A stretch of 10,280 nucleotides of DNA, from the NCBI GenBank assembly GCA_012798155.1, contig JAAZNR010000654.1:1-10280 (forward strand), in the 5' to 3' direction. This document shows, one piece after another, positions 1 to 5,734 of the stretch; within the stretch, counting starts at the first letter, position 1, and each line of letters starts with the position of its first letter. Position numbers and translations under genes: made by a program. Below the pieces are notes generated by a model. It was not told where the DNA came from, did no database searches, and saw nothing but the letters and a program-made list of their open reading frames with translations. The DNA is from Thermogutta sp. (GTDB lineage Bacteria > Planctomycetota > Planctomycetia > Pirellulales > Thermoguttaceae).

Positions 1-1
1 C

Positions 2-148
2 GACCGCCGGGCGACAACGGAGTACACCGGCAAGCACGGCGTGATGGACCTCGTGCGGCAGTTCAATATCTCGGCCGGGCAAGCCGCCCAAGTCGCCGAT
101 CATCTCCCCGTCTGGGCCGAATTCAGCACCCGCGAGGGCATCGAGTAG
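2..148 (+). CDS. 3' end of an unrecognised gene
   Basis: The window opens inside an open frame that runs for 48 codons to a TAG at 146-148; the start lies outside the window. The visible C-terminus contains EYTGKHGVMDLVRQFN and ends AEFSTREGIE. It looks like a soluble, mixed alpha-helical tail, with no membrane segment and no motif I can place. The frame is the only long one here. Its stop is followed 8 bases later by a strong GC hairpin, which supports it as a genuine gene end. It converges with the RNase HII-family gene on the other strand. No function is proposed. Confidence 0.5.
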   Translation, partial: DRRATTEYTGKHGVMDLVRQFNISAGQAAQVADHLPVWAEFSTREGIE

Positions 149-156
149 CCCTCCTC

Positions 157-200
157 GCCGGGCCGGCGTTCGGGGGGAGTCGGGAACGCGGCCGGCCCGC
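157..200 (+). terminator. GC-rich hairpin after the first gene, candidate terminator
   Basis: CGGGCCGGCGTTC at 159-171 pairs with GAACG...CCGGCCCG at 184-199, with a three-base bulge in the right arm and a 12-base loop. The hairpin begins 8 bases after the stop at 148, as a terminator would. There is no T-run after it on either strand, so intrinsic termination is uncertain. It sits between converging genes and could serve both directions. Confidence 0.45.
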
Positions 201-205
201 CGCCG

Positions 206-292
206 ACTTCCGCTCACTTCCGCTGACTTCCGCTGACTTCCGCTCACTTCCGCTCACTTCCGCTGACTTCCGCTCACTTCCGCTCACTTCCG
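206..292. repeat. 10-bp tandem repeat, 8 copies plus a partial
   Basis: The unit ACTTCCGCTS starts at 206 and recurs every 10 bases to 286, where a ninth partial copy (ACTTCCG) ends. Only the tenth base varies, reading C,G,G,C,C,G,C,C across the eight full copies. On the minus strand the last copy supplies the TGA stop of the RNase HII-family gene (284-286). There are no spacers, so it is not CRISPR. The near-perfect period suggests recent slippage or an array constrained to about one helical turn. Confidence 0.95.
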
Positions 293-1306
293 GCGCCGCA
301 CCCAATCCAGGGGGATGCCCAGCGTTTCCCGCATCGCCTCGATGGCTTGCAGCATCCGCCGGGCGTCCTCGGGGTAACCGGCCGTGGGGGCCAAGCCGGG
401 GATTCGGGCCGTCCAAAAGCGATTGATCGCGAGCATCGCCAGTTCGCGTAGGTATTTGGCCAAGATAGAAGAGGCCGCCACCGGAAACAGGCGGTCGCCG
501 CGGGCGGTGAAGCGGATTTCCCAGCCCTCGAACGGCCGACCGAGGCGGTAACGGCTTTCCTCACGCCCCTCTTGGATCACGTCGATCCACTCCGGGGCCA
601 AGGCCTCATAGAGGACGTCGCAATAGCGATCTCGGCCGCCGTGCTTATCGCAGTGCACTCGGCCGGGATTGCCGTCGGCGTGCGACTCCAGCAATTCCCG
701 CACCAGGGCCAGCGTTTGAAGCGAGAGGAGCCGGCCTTTCGATTCGTACTGCGCGACCAGGCGGTTGAAACGCGGTTCGCAGAGGACGCGGCAGCGGGCG
801 CCGCGGAGCTGCACGCCGGATGTTGCGGCGGCACGGCGGAAGGCCGCCGCCGAGGCGGTGACGGCGTTCCCAACCGCGCCCTCGGCCGGCGGCAGCGGCA
901 AGGGCGCATCGTATTCGGCGAACCAGGGGAGGTCGGCGAAATCGGCGAATGCCGGGGCGTCCAGGCGGCGAAACAGCTCCCGCCACGTGCCGGCCTCGAT
1001 GCCGCACAGCCGCAACAGGACCAAGGCGGAGTGCTCCAGGCGGGCCGATCCCTTGCCCGACTGATAGACCTGCTTCGAGTCGCCGATCACGCAGGGCGGA
1101 GGCTCGCCGTCGGGAATCGCGTCCCGTTGTTTGCGGCCGATTCGCGCGGACGGTGCCAGGACGGCGGGGGCGAGTCGGGAATACCAGGTATCGGGCGTTG
1201 CCGCGGCGGGCGCCTGCCACAGCGTGGCGACGATCACCAGCGGTCCCATCGTCGGCCCGTAGCCCGCCTCGTCCGTGCCGATATGAAAACACCCGCCCTG
1301 GTCCAT
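284..1306 (-). CDS. RNase HII-family ribonuclease, divergent planctomycete type
   Basis: This protein of 340 residues probably cleaves the RNA strand of RNA-DNA hybrids or single ribonucleotides in DNA in the cytoplasm. The N-terminus reads IGTDEAGYGP, giving the acidic pair D12 and E13. DSKQVYQ (76-82) matches the DSKKL segment of RNase HII. VHCDKHGGRD supplies D220, and RGDRLFPVAASSILAKYLRE (D271) matches the family's KGD...AASILAK segment. All four DEDD carboxylates therefore appear present. It is far longer than the usual ~200 residues, with insertions between the motifs. DEAGYGP replaces the common DEAGRGP, and there is no N-terminal TBP-like domain as in RNase HIII. The ATG at 1306 is preceded by AGAGG with a 7-base gap. 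Its stop lies in the 10-bp repeat. A truncated paralogous N-terminus lies about 290 bases upstream. The long + strand frame over it is a shadow. Confidence 0.85.
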   Translation of the reverse strand: MDQGGCFHIGTDEAGYGPTMGPLVIVATLWQAPAAATPDTWYSRLAPAVLAPSARIGRKQRDAIPDGEPPPCVIGDSKQVYQSGKGSARLEHSALVLLRLCGIEAGTWRELFRRLDAPAFADFADLPWFAEYDAPLPLPPAEGAVGNAVTASAAAFRRAAATSGVQLRGARCRVLCEPRFNRLVAQYESKGRLLSLQTLALVRELLESHADGNPGRVHCDKHGGRDRYCDVLYEALAPEWIDVIQEGREESRYRLGRPFEGWEIRFTARGDRLFPVAASSILAKYLRELAMLAINRFWTARIPGLAPTAGYPEDARRMLQAIEAMRETLGIPLDWVRRRK

Positions 1307-1393
1307 CCAGTGACCTCTCCCGAAAAATATCCGTAGTCGTTCACGCCCCTGCCCGGTCTGTCATTGCAACGCGGAGTCGCAGAGCCTGTTTTT

Positions 1394-1485
1394 GAAGCGC
1401 AGAGGGCGCGGAGGGCGCGGAGAAAGAAGAATTGATAGGCCGCAACTCTGCGTTCTCTCCGTCCCTGCGTTCTCTGCGTTTCGGT
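1394..1485. repeat. Imperfect inverted repeat of the GCAGAG/CTCTGCG type
   Basis: The left arm (about 1394-1429) is a purine-rich run of GCGCAGAGG and GGCGCGGAG blocks. The right arm (about 1446-1485) is its imperfect complement, built of CTCTGCGTTCTCTCCG-like blocks. The loop spans roughly 1430-1445. Transcribed, this would form a long stem-loop. From memory, similar sequences whose spurious translations read ETQRTQ and LRALCALCAS are widespread between genes in planctomycetes and some other environmental bacteria. Its role is unknown; a REP-like or MITE-like element is possible. Confidence 0.75.
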
Positions 1486-1559
1486 CCCTTCATTCCCCAA
1501 AGCGCAATACTTTCCAGTCCCGGCCGGGTGGTAGCGGCGAATTCCCCAGTCCGAAGTCC

Positions 1560-1604
1560 GCGGCAGTGCTGCCGCTGGGGGCTTCGCTCCGCTACGACCC
1601 CAGC
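1560..1604. repeat. Double hairpin element at the gene-remnant breakpoint
   Basis: GCGGCAG (1560-1566) and CTGCCGC (1569-1575) form a perfect 7-bp arm pair. Next to it, GCTGGGG (1574-1580) pairs with CCCCAGC (1598-1604) around a loop containing CTTCGCTCCGCTACGA. I recall the second element as a common intergenic motif in planctomycete genomes, but cannot check this here. It interrupts the truncated RNase HII copy and supplies its stop codon. Confidence 0.6.
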
Positions 1605-1660
1605 CACCCGTCGTAGCCCGCCTCATCCGTGCCGATGTAGTGCCAGAACCCGTCCGCCAT
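1592..1660 (-). pseudogene. Truncated N-terminus of a second RNase HII-family gene
   Basis: An ATG at 1660 with AGGA upstream opens a 22-codon frame reading MADGFWHYIGTDEAGY, then DGWLGS and a TAG at 1592-1594. HxIGTDEAGY aligns directly with residues 8-16 of the intact RNase HII-family protein downstream. Homology stops right after the DEAGY motif, where the hairpin repeat begins. The intact gene differs by several codons (MDQGGCF against MADGFW), so this is not a fresh duplicate. It is best read as the remnant of a tandem paralog truncated by deletion or repeat insertion. It could still be translated as a short peptide but cannot be an enzyme. Confidence 0.7.
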
Positions 1661-1721
1661 GCAGCCTTTCCTGGGGGTCGCCCGATTCTTCGCCCGGCCG
1701 ATGCGGTCCCCGCGCGAGGCT

Positions 1722-2711
1722 TCACGGATCGGCGGGAGGCGGCGGTGATTCCGCCGCCGTGATGACGGCGTGGTACAAGGCGGGCACGGTGAAGCGGTGC
1801 TCGCCTTGAATGTAGCGGCTTTCGCCGCCGTCGGATACCGTGCGGACCAAGACCGTCTTGTAGGGACGGTAATAGTACCGCGGATCCGTCTTGGGGACCT
1901 CGCGGGTAGTGTCCGACTCGATAGGGATCAGGTCGAAGACGGCCGTGGTGAAGCGCCTGATCTCTCGCTGCTCCTGCCGCGCCGCGTTGCGGCTCATGCT
2001 GAGGGCCTTGAGATAGACCTCGGGGCCGGCGACCGCCGAACCGATGTTGAGATACACGCCGCCCTCCAATTGCGACACGCTATGGCAGAAGACGAGGAAG
2101 TCGTTGTCCGTGGCCTTGCCCGTCGCCGCCGCGTCGAAATTGGGGTGTTCGTGGATGATGTCCTGGCCGAATGCCACGTGGACCGTGACGGGGACTTGGA
2201 GGCGATAGCCGGCGGCCAGGACGCTGATGTCGCGGTGGGGGAAGGCCTCCGTTTCGATCATGCGGCCGATCGCCTCTCCCAGGCCGATGTCGTCCCGCGC
2301 GGCTTGCCGGGCCGCTTCGTTGATCCGGCCGGTCTCCTGCCACAGCCCGAACTGCCCTTCCTTGATGTAGCGTGCCACGCTTTCGGTGGTGGCCCCGATC
2401 AGGGCGAACTCGAAGTCATGGATGGCGCCCGCCCCGTTCAGGGCCAAGTGCGTGAGCAGTCCGCGGCCCATCAGGTCGATCAGGAGCGGCCCGTTGCCCT
2501 GCCGCAGGACATGGGCGCCGCAAAAGAAGATGACGGCGGCGTCGCGGCGGCGGGCCTCCACGATCCGCCGCGCCAAGAGGGGAATGGCCGGATGCGCGAA
2601 GTCCGGCGGCGGGTCCCCCGGACGTTTCAGGCACGATAGATCTAGGTCGTGCACCCGCTCCGACAGCGGGAGGAGTTGCAGACGGCGGCGGTCGAATCGC
2701 GGGAATGGCAT
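1722..2711 (-). CDS. Conserved uncharacterised protein, linked to a HAD phosphatase
   Basis: This 329-residue protein is likely soluble, with no signal peptide or membrane helix. Conserved-looking blocks are FFCGAHVLRQGNGPLLIDL (62-80), LNGAGAIHDFEFALIGATTE (91-110), GQFGLWQETGRINEA (119-133), DIIHEHPNFDAAATGKATDNDF (184-205) and GGVYLNIGSAVAGPEVYLKA (217-236). The Gly-rich turns and His/Asp clusters suggest a nucleotide- or cofactor-binding alpha/beta fold. The N-terminal half is faintly reminiscent of the deoxyhypusine synthase-like fold, but I cannot confirm membership. I recall such proteins beside heptose and nucleotide-sugar genes (inference). The ATG at 2711 is preferred over an ATG at 2822 because AGGAAG (2721-2726) sits 9 bases upstream, and the extra 37 codons would be repeat-derived Arg/Pro-rich sequence. 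It follows the HAD gene on the same strand; a 22-bp repeat array lies between them. Confidence 0.7.
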   Translation of the reverse strand: MPFPRFDRRRLQLLPLSERVHDLDLSCLKRPGDPPPDFAHPAIPLLARRIVEARRRDAAVIFFCGAHVLRQGNGPLLIDLMGRGLLTHLALNGAGAIHDFEFALIGATTESVARYIKEGQFGLWQETGRINEAARQAARDDIGLGEAIGRMIETEAFPHRDISVLAAGYRLQVPVTVHVAFGQDIIHEHPNFDAAATGKATDNDFLVFCHSVSQLEGGVYLNIGSAVAGPEVYLKALSMSRNAARQEQREIRRFTTAVFDLIPIESDTTREVPKTDPRYYYRPYKTVLVRTVSDGGESRYIQGEHRFTVPALYHAVITAAESPPPPADP

Positions 2712-2800
2712 GAAATCGGGCTTCCTAAGGCAGCGTCCGGGAGAGCACGGCCGCGGGGCCGATCGCTGCGCTTGCGGACCGGGCGACCTACTCGCTTCAC

Positions 2801-2955
2801 GGATACGATCTACTCGCCCCAAGGATGCGATCTACAGACTCCAAGGATACGATCTACGGACTCCAAGGATATGACCTACGGGCCCCAGGGATGCGATCTA
2901 CACCCTCCAAAGATGCGACCTGCGCGCCCCAAAGGACGCGATCTACGCGCTCCAT
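2801..2955. repeat. 22-bp tandem repeat array, seven units
   Basis: Seven units with an almost constant 22-base period begin at 2801, 2823, 2845, 2867, 2889, 2911 and 2934 (one extra base before the last). Each has a GGATRCGATCTAC-like core followed by a CTCCAA-like tail. The last unit extends into the HAD gene and includes its stop codon (2943-2945). A decayed half unit may precede the array near 2785. There are no unique spacers, so it is not CRISPR. A 22-base period is about two helical turns, which would place bound protein on one face of the DNA. It ends about 90 bases upstream of the start at 2711. Confidence 0.9.
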
Positions 2956-3830
2956 AGATAGTCTATGAGTTCGCGGCACTGACGATAGTCGGGGATGACC
3001 AGATCGGCCCCGGCGCGGATCAGGCGATCCCGCTTCCAGGCGTCCGCACGGCCGTCGCGGAAGGTCTCGTCACTGGCCACGGCGACGGCCGTCCCGCCCA
3101 CCTCCTTGACGTTGACGATCTCCACGTAGCCGTCTCCGAACCCCAGCAGGGACTCGCCGGAGACGCCGTGTTCCCGCAGGGCGTCCTGGATCACCTTGGC
3201 CTTGGAAAAGCGGCGGTAGTCCTCCACGGCCCCGAAAATGCGGTGCTCGAAGTAGCGATCCAGGCCGAGCAGGGCCGCCTCTTCGCGGACGTCCGGTTGA
3301 TCCGTACCGCTGGCGAGATACAGCTCCACGTCCCGCTCCCGAAGCAGATCCAGGAGTTCCAGCGAGCCGGGGACGAGCCAATCGCCGGGCGAGTAGCGAC
3401 CGCTCCGCAAGCCCTCGCGGCGATCTCCGATTCGCTGCATCAGGCGGCGGAGATACTCGGCCTTGTACTGTTGCGGTTCCAGCGGCCGGCCGCCCCGCCT
3501 TTGCACCTCCTCGGCCAGGCGGATCATCTGGTAGATGGTCTGCTTGCCGGTCAGCTCCGTGACGTAGTCGCGAACCAAGCTTTGCAGGACCTCGACCGGC
3601 TCGCGGGGATCGGCCTCGGCCAGGATTTCCACCATCATGGGGATCATGACATCCTGCCAGCCCGCCCGGATCAGGCTGAGCGTCCCGTCGAAGTCGAACA
3701 GCGCGTAGCGGAATCCTCTCCCGCGGACCGGCGGTCGAACGATCTCGACGGCCGTACCGGGGAGAAACCGGGTTTGGACGGGAGCCTCGGCCAGGGGCCG
3801 AAAGTCCGGCTCGTCGTGGTCGTGACGCAT
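2943..3830 (-). CDS. HAD-superfamily phosphatase
   Basis: This soluble 295-residue haloacid dehalogenase-type hydrolase is likely a phosphatase for a small phosphorylated metabolite. Motif I is FDFDGTLSL with D46 and D48. Motif II is LASGTD (172-177). The motif III lysine is in SKAKVIQDAL (K210 or K212), and motif IV is GFGDG (230-234). A helical cap of about 100 residues lies between motifs I and II. The ending RAGADLVIPDYRQCRELIDYL is typical of phosphoglycolate- or sugar-phosphate-type HADs; the substrate is not readable. I chose the ATG at 3830, with GGAA 6 bases upstream, over an ATG at 3917, because the extra 29 residues are Arg/Pro-rich and translate the intergenic region. The gene is followed on the same strand by the uncharacterised protein, suggesting one transcript. 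I recall similar HADs in heptose-synthesis neighbourhoods, which is only a hint. Confidence 0.85.
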   Translation of the reverse strand: MRHDHDEPDFRPLAEAPVQTRFLPGTAVEIVRPPVRGRGFRYALFDFDGTLSLIRAGWQDVMIPMMVEILAEADPREPVEVLQSLVRDYVTELTGKQTIYQMIRLAEEVQRRGGRPLEPQQYKAEYLRRLMQRIGDRREGLRSGRYSPGDWLVPGSLELLDLLRERDVELYLASGTDQPDVREEAALLGLDRYFEHRIFGAVEDYRRFSKAKVIQDALREHGVSGESLLGFGDGYVEIVNVKEVGGTAVAVASDETFRDGRADAWKRDRLIRAGADLVIPDYRQCRELIDYLWSA

Positions 3831-3909
3831 CGGTATTTCCGTACGGTGCGGGTGTGGGCGGAGAGAGGGCAAGCGGGGCGGACCGGTGCCTGCGCGACCC
3901 CTATTTTCG

Positions 3910-3950
3910 TCACACAAGGATTCCTCGTTTCATCACACAAGGATTCCTCG
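3910..3950. repeat. Two perfect 18-bp direct repeats with a palindromic core
   Basis: TCACACAAGGATTCCTCG occurs at 3910-3927 and again at 3933-3950, a 23-base period. Each copy contains AGGATTCCT, a palindrome around its central base. This resembles an operator pair, about 80-120 bases upstream of the HAD start at 3830. On the minus strand the second copy also supplies an AGGAA ahead of an ATG-started seven-codon frame (3933-3910, MKRGILV), probably accidental. Confidence 0.8.
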
Positions 3951-4170
3951 GAGCGTTCGCGCCGCAATCGGGCCGGGAATCGCCGCGGCGGCAGGCAAAG
4001 GCCTCTTTTCATAAGATATGGTTGATTGGCCGTCCTTGGAAAGTAGGCGGCAAGCGAAAAACCGGGTAAACTACGGTTCTATCCGATCTATCCGATTTTC
4101 ACTCATTCCGCTTCGCGGCGGCGGTCCTTGCCGGGGACATGCCGCGGCTGAGAAGCCGAACTCGCAAACG

Positions 4171-4175
4171 GGAGG
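4171..4175 (+). promoter_or_regulatory. Ribosome binding site that sets a GTG start
   Basis: GGAGG lies 8 bases before the GTG at 4184. The upstream in-frame ATG at 4139 has no comparable site and would add 15 Arg-rich residues before the conserved region. Confidence 0.7.
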
Positions 4176-4183
4176 ATGCTCGC

Positions 4184-5158
4184 GTGACCGCACCGTGGAT
4201 TACCTATCGTCCGGAATTGAAGGTCTTGGATTGCACGGTTCGCGACGGCGGCCTGATCAACGACCACCATTTTTCCGACGATTTCGTGAGGGCCGCCTAC
4301 CAGACATGCGTCGAGGCGGGCGTGGACTACATGGAGCTGGGCTACAAGGCCTCCAAACAGGTGTTCCAGCGCGACCGCTTCGGCGCCTGGAAGTTCTGCG
4401 ACGAGGATGACGTCCGCCGCGTCGTCGGCGACAACCCCACGCCCTTGAAACTCGCCGCCATGATCGACGCGGGCAAGACCGATTGGCGGACCGACGTCCT
4501 GCCCAAGGATCGCAGCGTCTTCGACATGATGCGCGTGGCCTTCTACGTGCATCAAACGGTCGAGGCCTGCGAGATGATCCGGGATGCCTTCGACAAGGGC
4601 TACGAGGTCTCCGCGAATTTGATGGCGGTCTCACGGGCCGCGGAGACCGAAATCGCCCAGGCCTTGGAATTGGTGGCCGAGACGCCGGCTCAGACCGTGG
4701 TCGTCGTGGACAGCTTCGGGTCGCTCTACGCCGAACAGATCGAGCGGCTGGTCAAGCAGTACCTCGGCTACGTGAGGGACCGCGGCAAGGAGGTCGGCAT
4801 CCACGCCCACAATAACCAGCAGTTGGCCTTCGCCAACACCATCGAGGCCGTCATCCACGGGGCGAATCGGGTGGACGCCACGATGGGCGGCCTGGGGCGC
4901 GGGGCCGGTAATTGCCCCATGGAGCTGCTGCTGGGCTTTCTCCGCAATCCCAAATTCAAGCTCCGCCCGGTCTATCGCTTCCTGCAGGATCATATCGAGC
5001 CGCTCCGCAAGGAGGTGGAGTGGGGGCCGCTCGTGCAATACAACATCACGGGCCAATTGAATCTGCACCCGCGCACCGCCATCCAGGCACGGGGCAACCC
5101 CGAGACCCGCCTCCGCTACGTCGAGTTCTACGACCGCACTCTGAACGAAGAGTGCTAG
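4184..5158 (+). CDS. DRE-TIM (HMGL-like) aldolase-domain protein
   Basis: This protein of 324 residues is probably a metal-dependent lyase or aldolase of the HMG-CoA lyase / 4-hydroxy-2-oxovalerate aldolase / isopropylmalate synthase superfamily. It shows LDCTVRDGG (15-23, with the metal-binding Asp and the Arg/Asp pair), a TIM-barrel strand ending VDSFGSLY (near 175), the HxH metal-binding motif IHAHNN (206-211), and the Gly-rich loop GGLGRGAGNCP (235-245). It lacks the LeuA regulatory domain and the DmpG communication domain. The C-terminus from about residue 258 (FLRNPKFKLRPVYRFLQDHI) is specific to its own branch. Substrates cannot be read. Similar stand-alone proteins occur in polysaccharide or unusual-amino-acid clusters. 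The gene is divergent from the HAD phosphatase, which may mean shared control. The long antisense frame at 4631-5173 is a shadow. Confidence 0.85.
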   Translation: MTAPWITYRPELKVLDCTVRDGGLINDHHFSDDFVRAAYQTCVEAGVDYMELGYKASKQVFQRDRFGAWKFCDEDDVRRVVGDNPTPLKLAAMIDAGKTDWRTDVLPKDRSVFDMMRVAFYVHQTVEACEMIRDAFDKGYEVSANLMAVSRAAETEIAQALELVAETPAQTVVVVDSFGSLYAEQIERLVKQYLGYVRDRGKEVGIHAHNNQQLAFANTIEAVIHGANRVDATMGGLGRGAGNCPMELLLGFLRNPKFKLRPVYRFLQDHIEPLRKEVEWGPLVQYNITGQLNLHPRTAIQARGNPETRLRYVEFYDRTLNEEC

Positions 5159-5202
5159 CGCGGCGCCGGGCACGCGGATGGCCGGACAAACGAAATTGCG
5201 TT

Positions 5203-5352
5203 ATGGGAACCGTCCTCTTTTTCATCGTGACGGGAGTCTTGAACTTCGCGGGCGGATTCGCCCTGGCGATGATGCTGGACTTGGGCCCGCGATCGTGGGG
5301 CGACGTCCTTTGCTGGTGCTGCGCGCGCCGGGCGACGGTCCGGAAGGGATAG
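5203..5352 (+). CDS. Small single-helix membrane protein
   Basis: A 49-codon frame starts at the ATG at 5203, 44 bases after the aldolase stop, and ends at TAG 5350-5352. The N-terminus (MGTVLFFIVTGVLNFAGGFA, then LAMML) is one hydrophobic helix of about 25 residues. A short tail follows with WGDVLCWCCARR and a basic end. The helix-then-Cys/Arg pattern, the rarity of hydrophobic runs in shadow frames and the position after the aldolase gene support a real gene. The ribosome binding site is poor. The CWCC cluster could bind metal or be membrane-proximal. Function unknown. It could be a small membrane subunit or a kinase-linked peptide, but nothing ties it to either. Confidence 0.5.
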   Translation: MGTVLFFIVTGVLNFAGGFALAMMLDLGPRSWGDVLCWCCARRATVRKG

Positions 5353-5734
5353 TCGCGGCGGAGAGCGGCCTCCCCCTCGATAGACGTATTCCCTTCGATC
5401 CGGCAAAGCCTAATGCTTACAAAGGATGGAATCCGGGCCCGGCAAGTGGGTACCCGTCGCAAGCCGCTTGCGATGGGACTTGCGACGGGACTTTTGAACT
5501 GCCGCCGATTGTGGTGACATCGCCGGCCGGATGCTCCGGATCGTGCTCCGGTTCGCACAACGCGAACGGCTCGCCGATCGCACATGCTATGGGCTTTCCG
5601 CGATGGTTGCGGGTACGGTCGATCGATGTCTTTTCTCCTATCGCTCGCGCGGCATCCGGGGAGGGCGGCGAGCTGCGCGGCGTCCAGCCGCGGCCTGAGG
5701 ATCGGCGCGACGCGATGGACGGAGGAGATCGCCC
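5353..5734. other. Kinase upstream region with dispersed repeat copy A
   Basis: These 382 bases contain no supported gene. The centre (5480-5573) is one copy of a ~94-bp repeat whose partner lies after the kinase. Just before it, CGCTTGCGATGGGACTTGCGACGGGAC (5466-5492) carries a 12-base tandem duplication. From 5574 to 5734 the sequence leads to the kinase start with GGAGGA at 5721-5726. No clear -35/-10 pair was found. Confidence 0.6.
5480..5573 (+). repeat. Dispersed ~94-bp repeat, copy A
   Basis: It begins TTGCGACGGGAC, continues with TTTGAAC, CGATTGT and GGCCGGATGCT, and ends GGCTCG. It matches copy B (7937-8030) in order and orientation, with scattered substitutions and small compensating indels. 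On the minus strand both copies leave the same frame open (EPFAL...HPA...SKVPSQ). That frame does not continue into a recognisable protein on either side. Confidence 0.8.

Larger units (their letters stand above)
1307..1721. other. Gap with repeat elements and a gene remnant
   Basis: These 415 bases separate two minus-strand genes and contain no intact gene. From left to right they hold a large imperfect inverted repeat (about 1394-1485), a pair of GC hairpins (1560-1604), and the truncated RNase HII N-terminus (1592-1660). The last 61 bases run up to the stop of the neighbouring gene. Frames here encode low-complexity peptides such as ETQRTQGRRE and FFFLRALRALCASK, which are by-products of the inverted repeat. 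Confidence 0.75.
3831..4183. promoter_or_regulatory. Divergent intergenic region between the HAD and aldolase genes
   Basis: These 353 bases lie between two start codons facing away from each other, so promoters for both directions should be here. The side nearer the HAD gene contains a pair of 18-bp direct repeats (separate entry). On the aldolase side a more AT-rich stretch (about 4010-4100) carries GGTAAACT at 4065-4072, a possible extended -10 box, and two copies of TATCCGAT near 4080-4096. No well-spaced -35 box is evident. No gene is supported; the frames crossing it are extensions of neighbours or shadows. Confidence 0.45.

Noticed and set aside
206..292. Possible replication-origin iterons or DnaA boxes
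   Set aside because: No DnaA-box consensus, no AT-rich unwinding region and no dnaA or rep gene; gyrA at the far end is not enough to infer an origin.
572..1336. 254-codon + strand frame
   Set aside because: It is antisense to the RNase HII-family gene, whose catalytic motifs are clear, and shows no recognisable motif.
1770..2639. 289-codon + strand frame
   Set aside because: Antisense shadow of the uncharacterised protein. Its Asp/Val/Gly-rich composition is what a reverse-complemented GC-rich gene gives.
1722..2711. Assignment as deoxyhypusine synthase
   Set aside because: Only a faint resemblance in the N-terminal half. The typical active-site lysine region and the NAD-binding pattern could not be matched, and the C-terminal blocks are unrelated.
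2801..2955. Possible CRISPR array
   Set aside because: The 22-base units are directly adjacent with no unique spacers, and no cas genes are present.
3910..3933. Seven-codon leader peptide MKRGILV upstream of the HAD gene
   Set aside because: It is built wholly from the direct repeat, shows no attenuator hairpin after it and has no run of one amino acid.
3168..4025. 285-codon + strand frame
   Set aside because: Antisense to the HAD phosphatase and running into the repeat-bearing intergenic region; no motifs.
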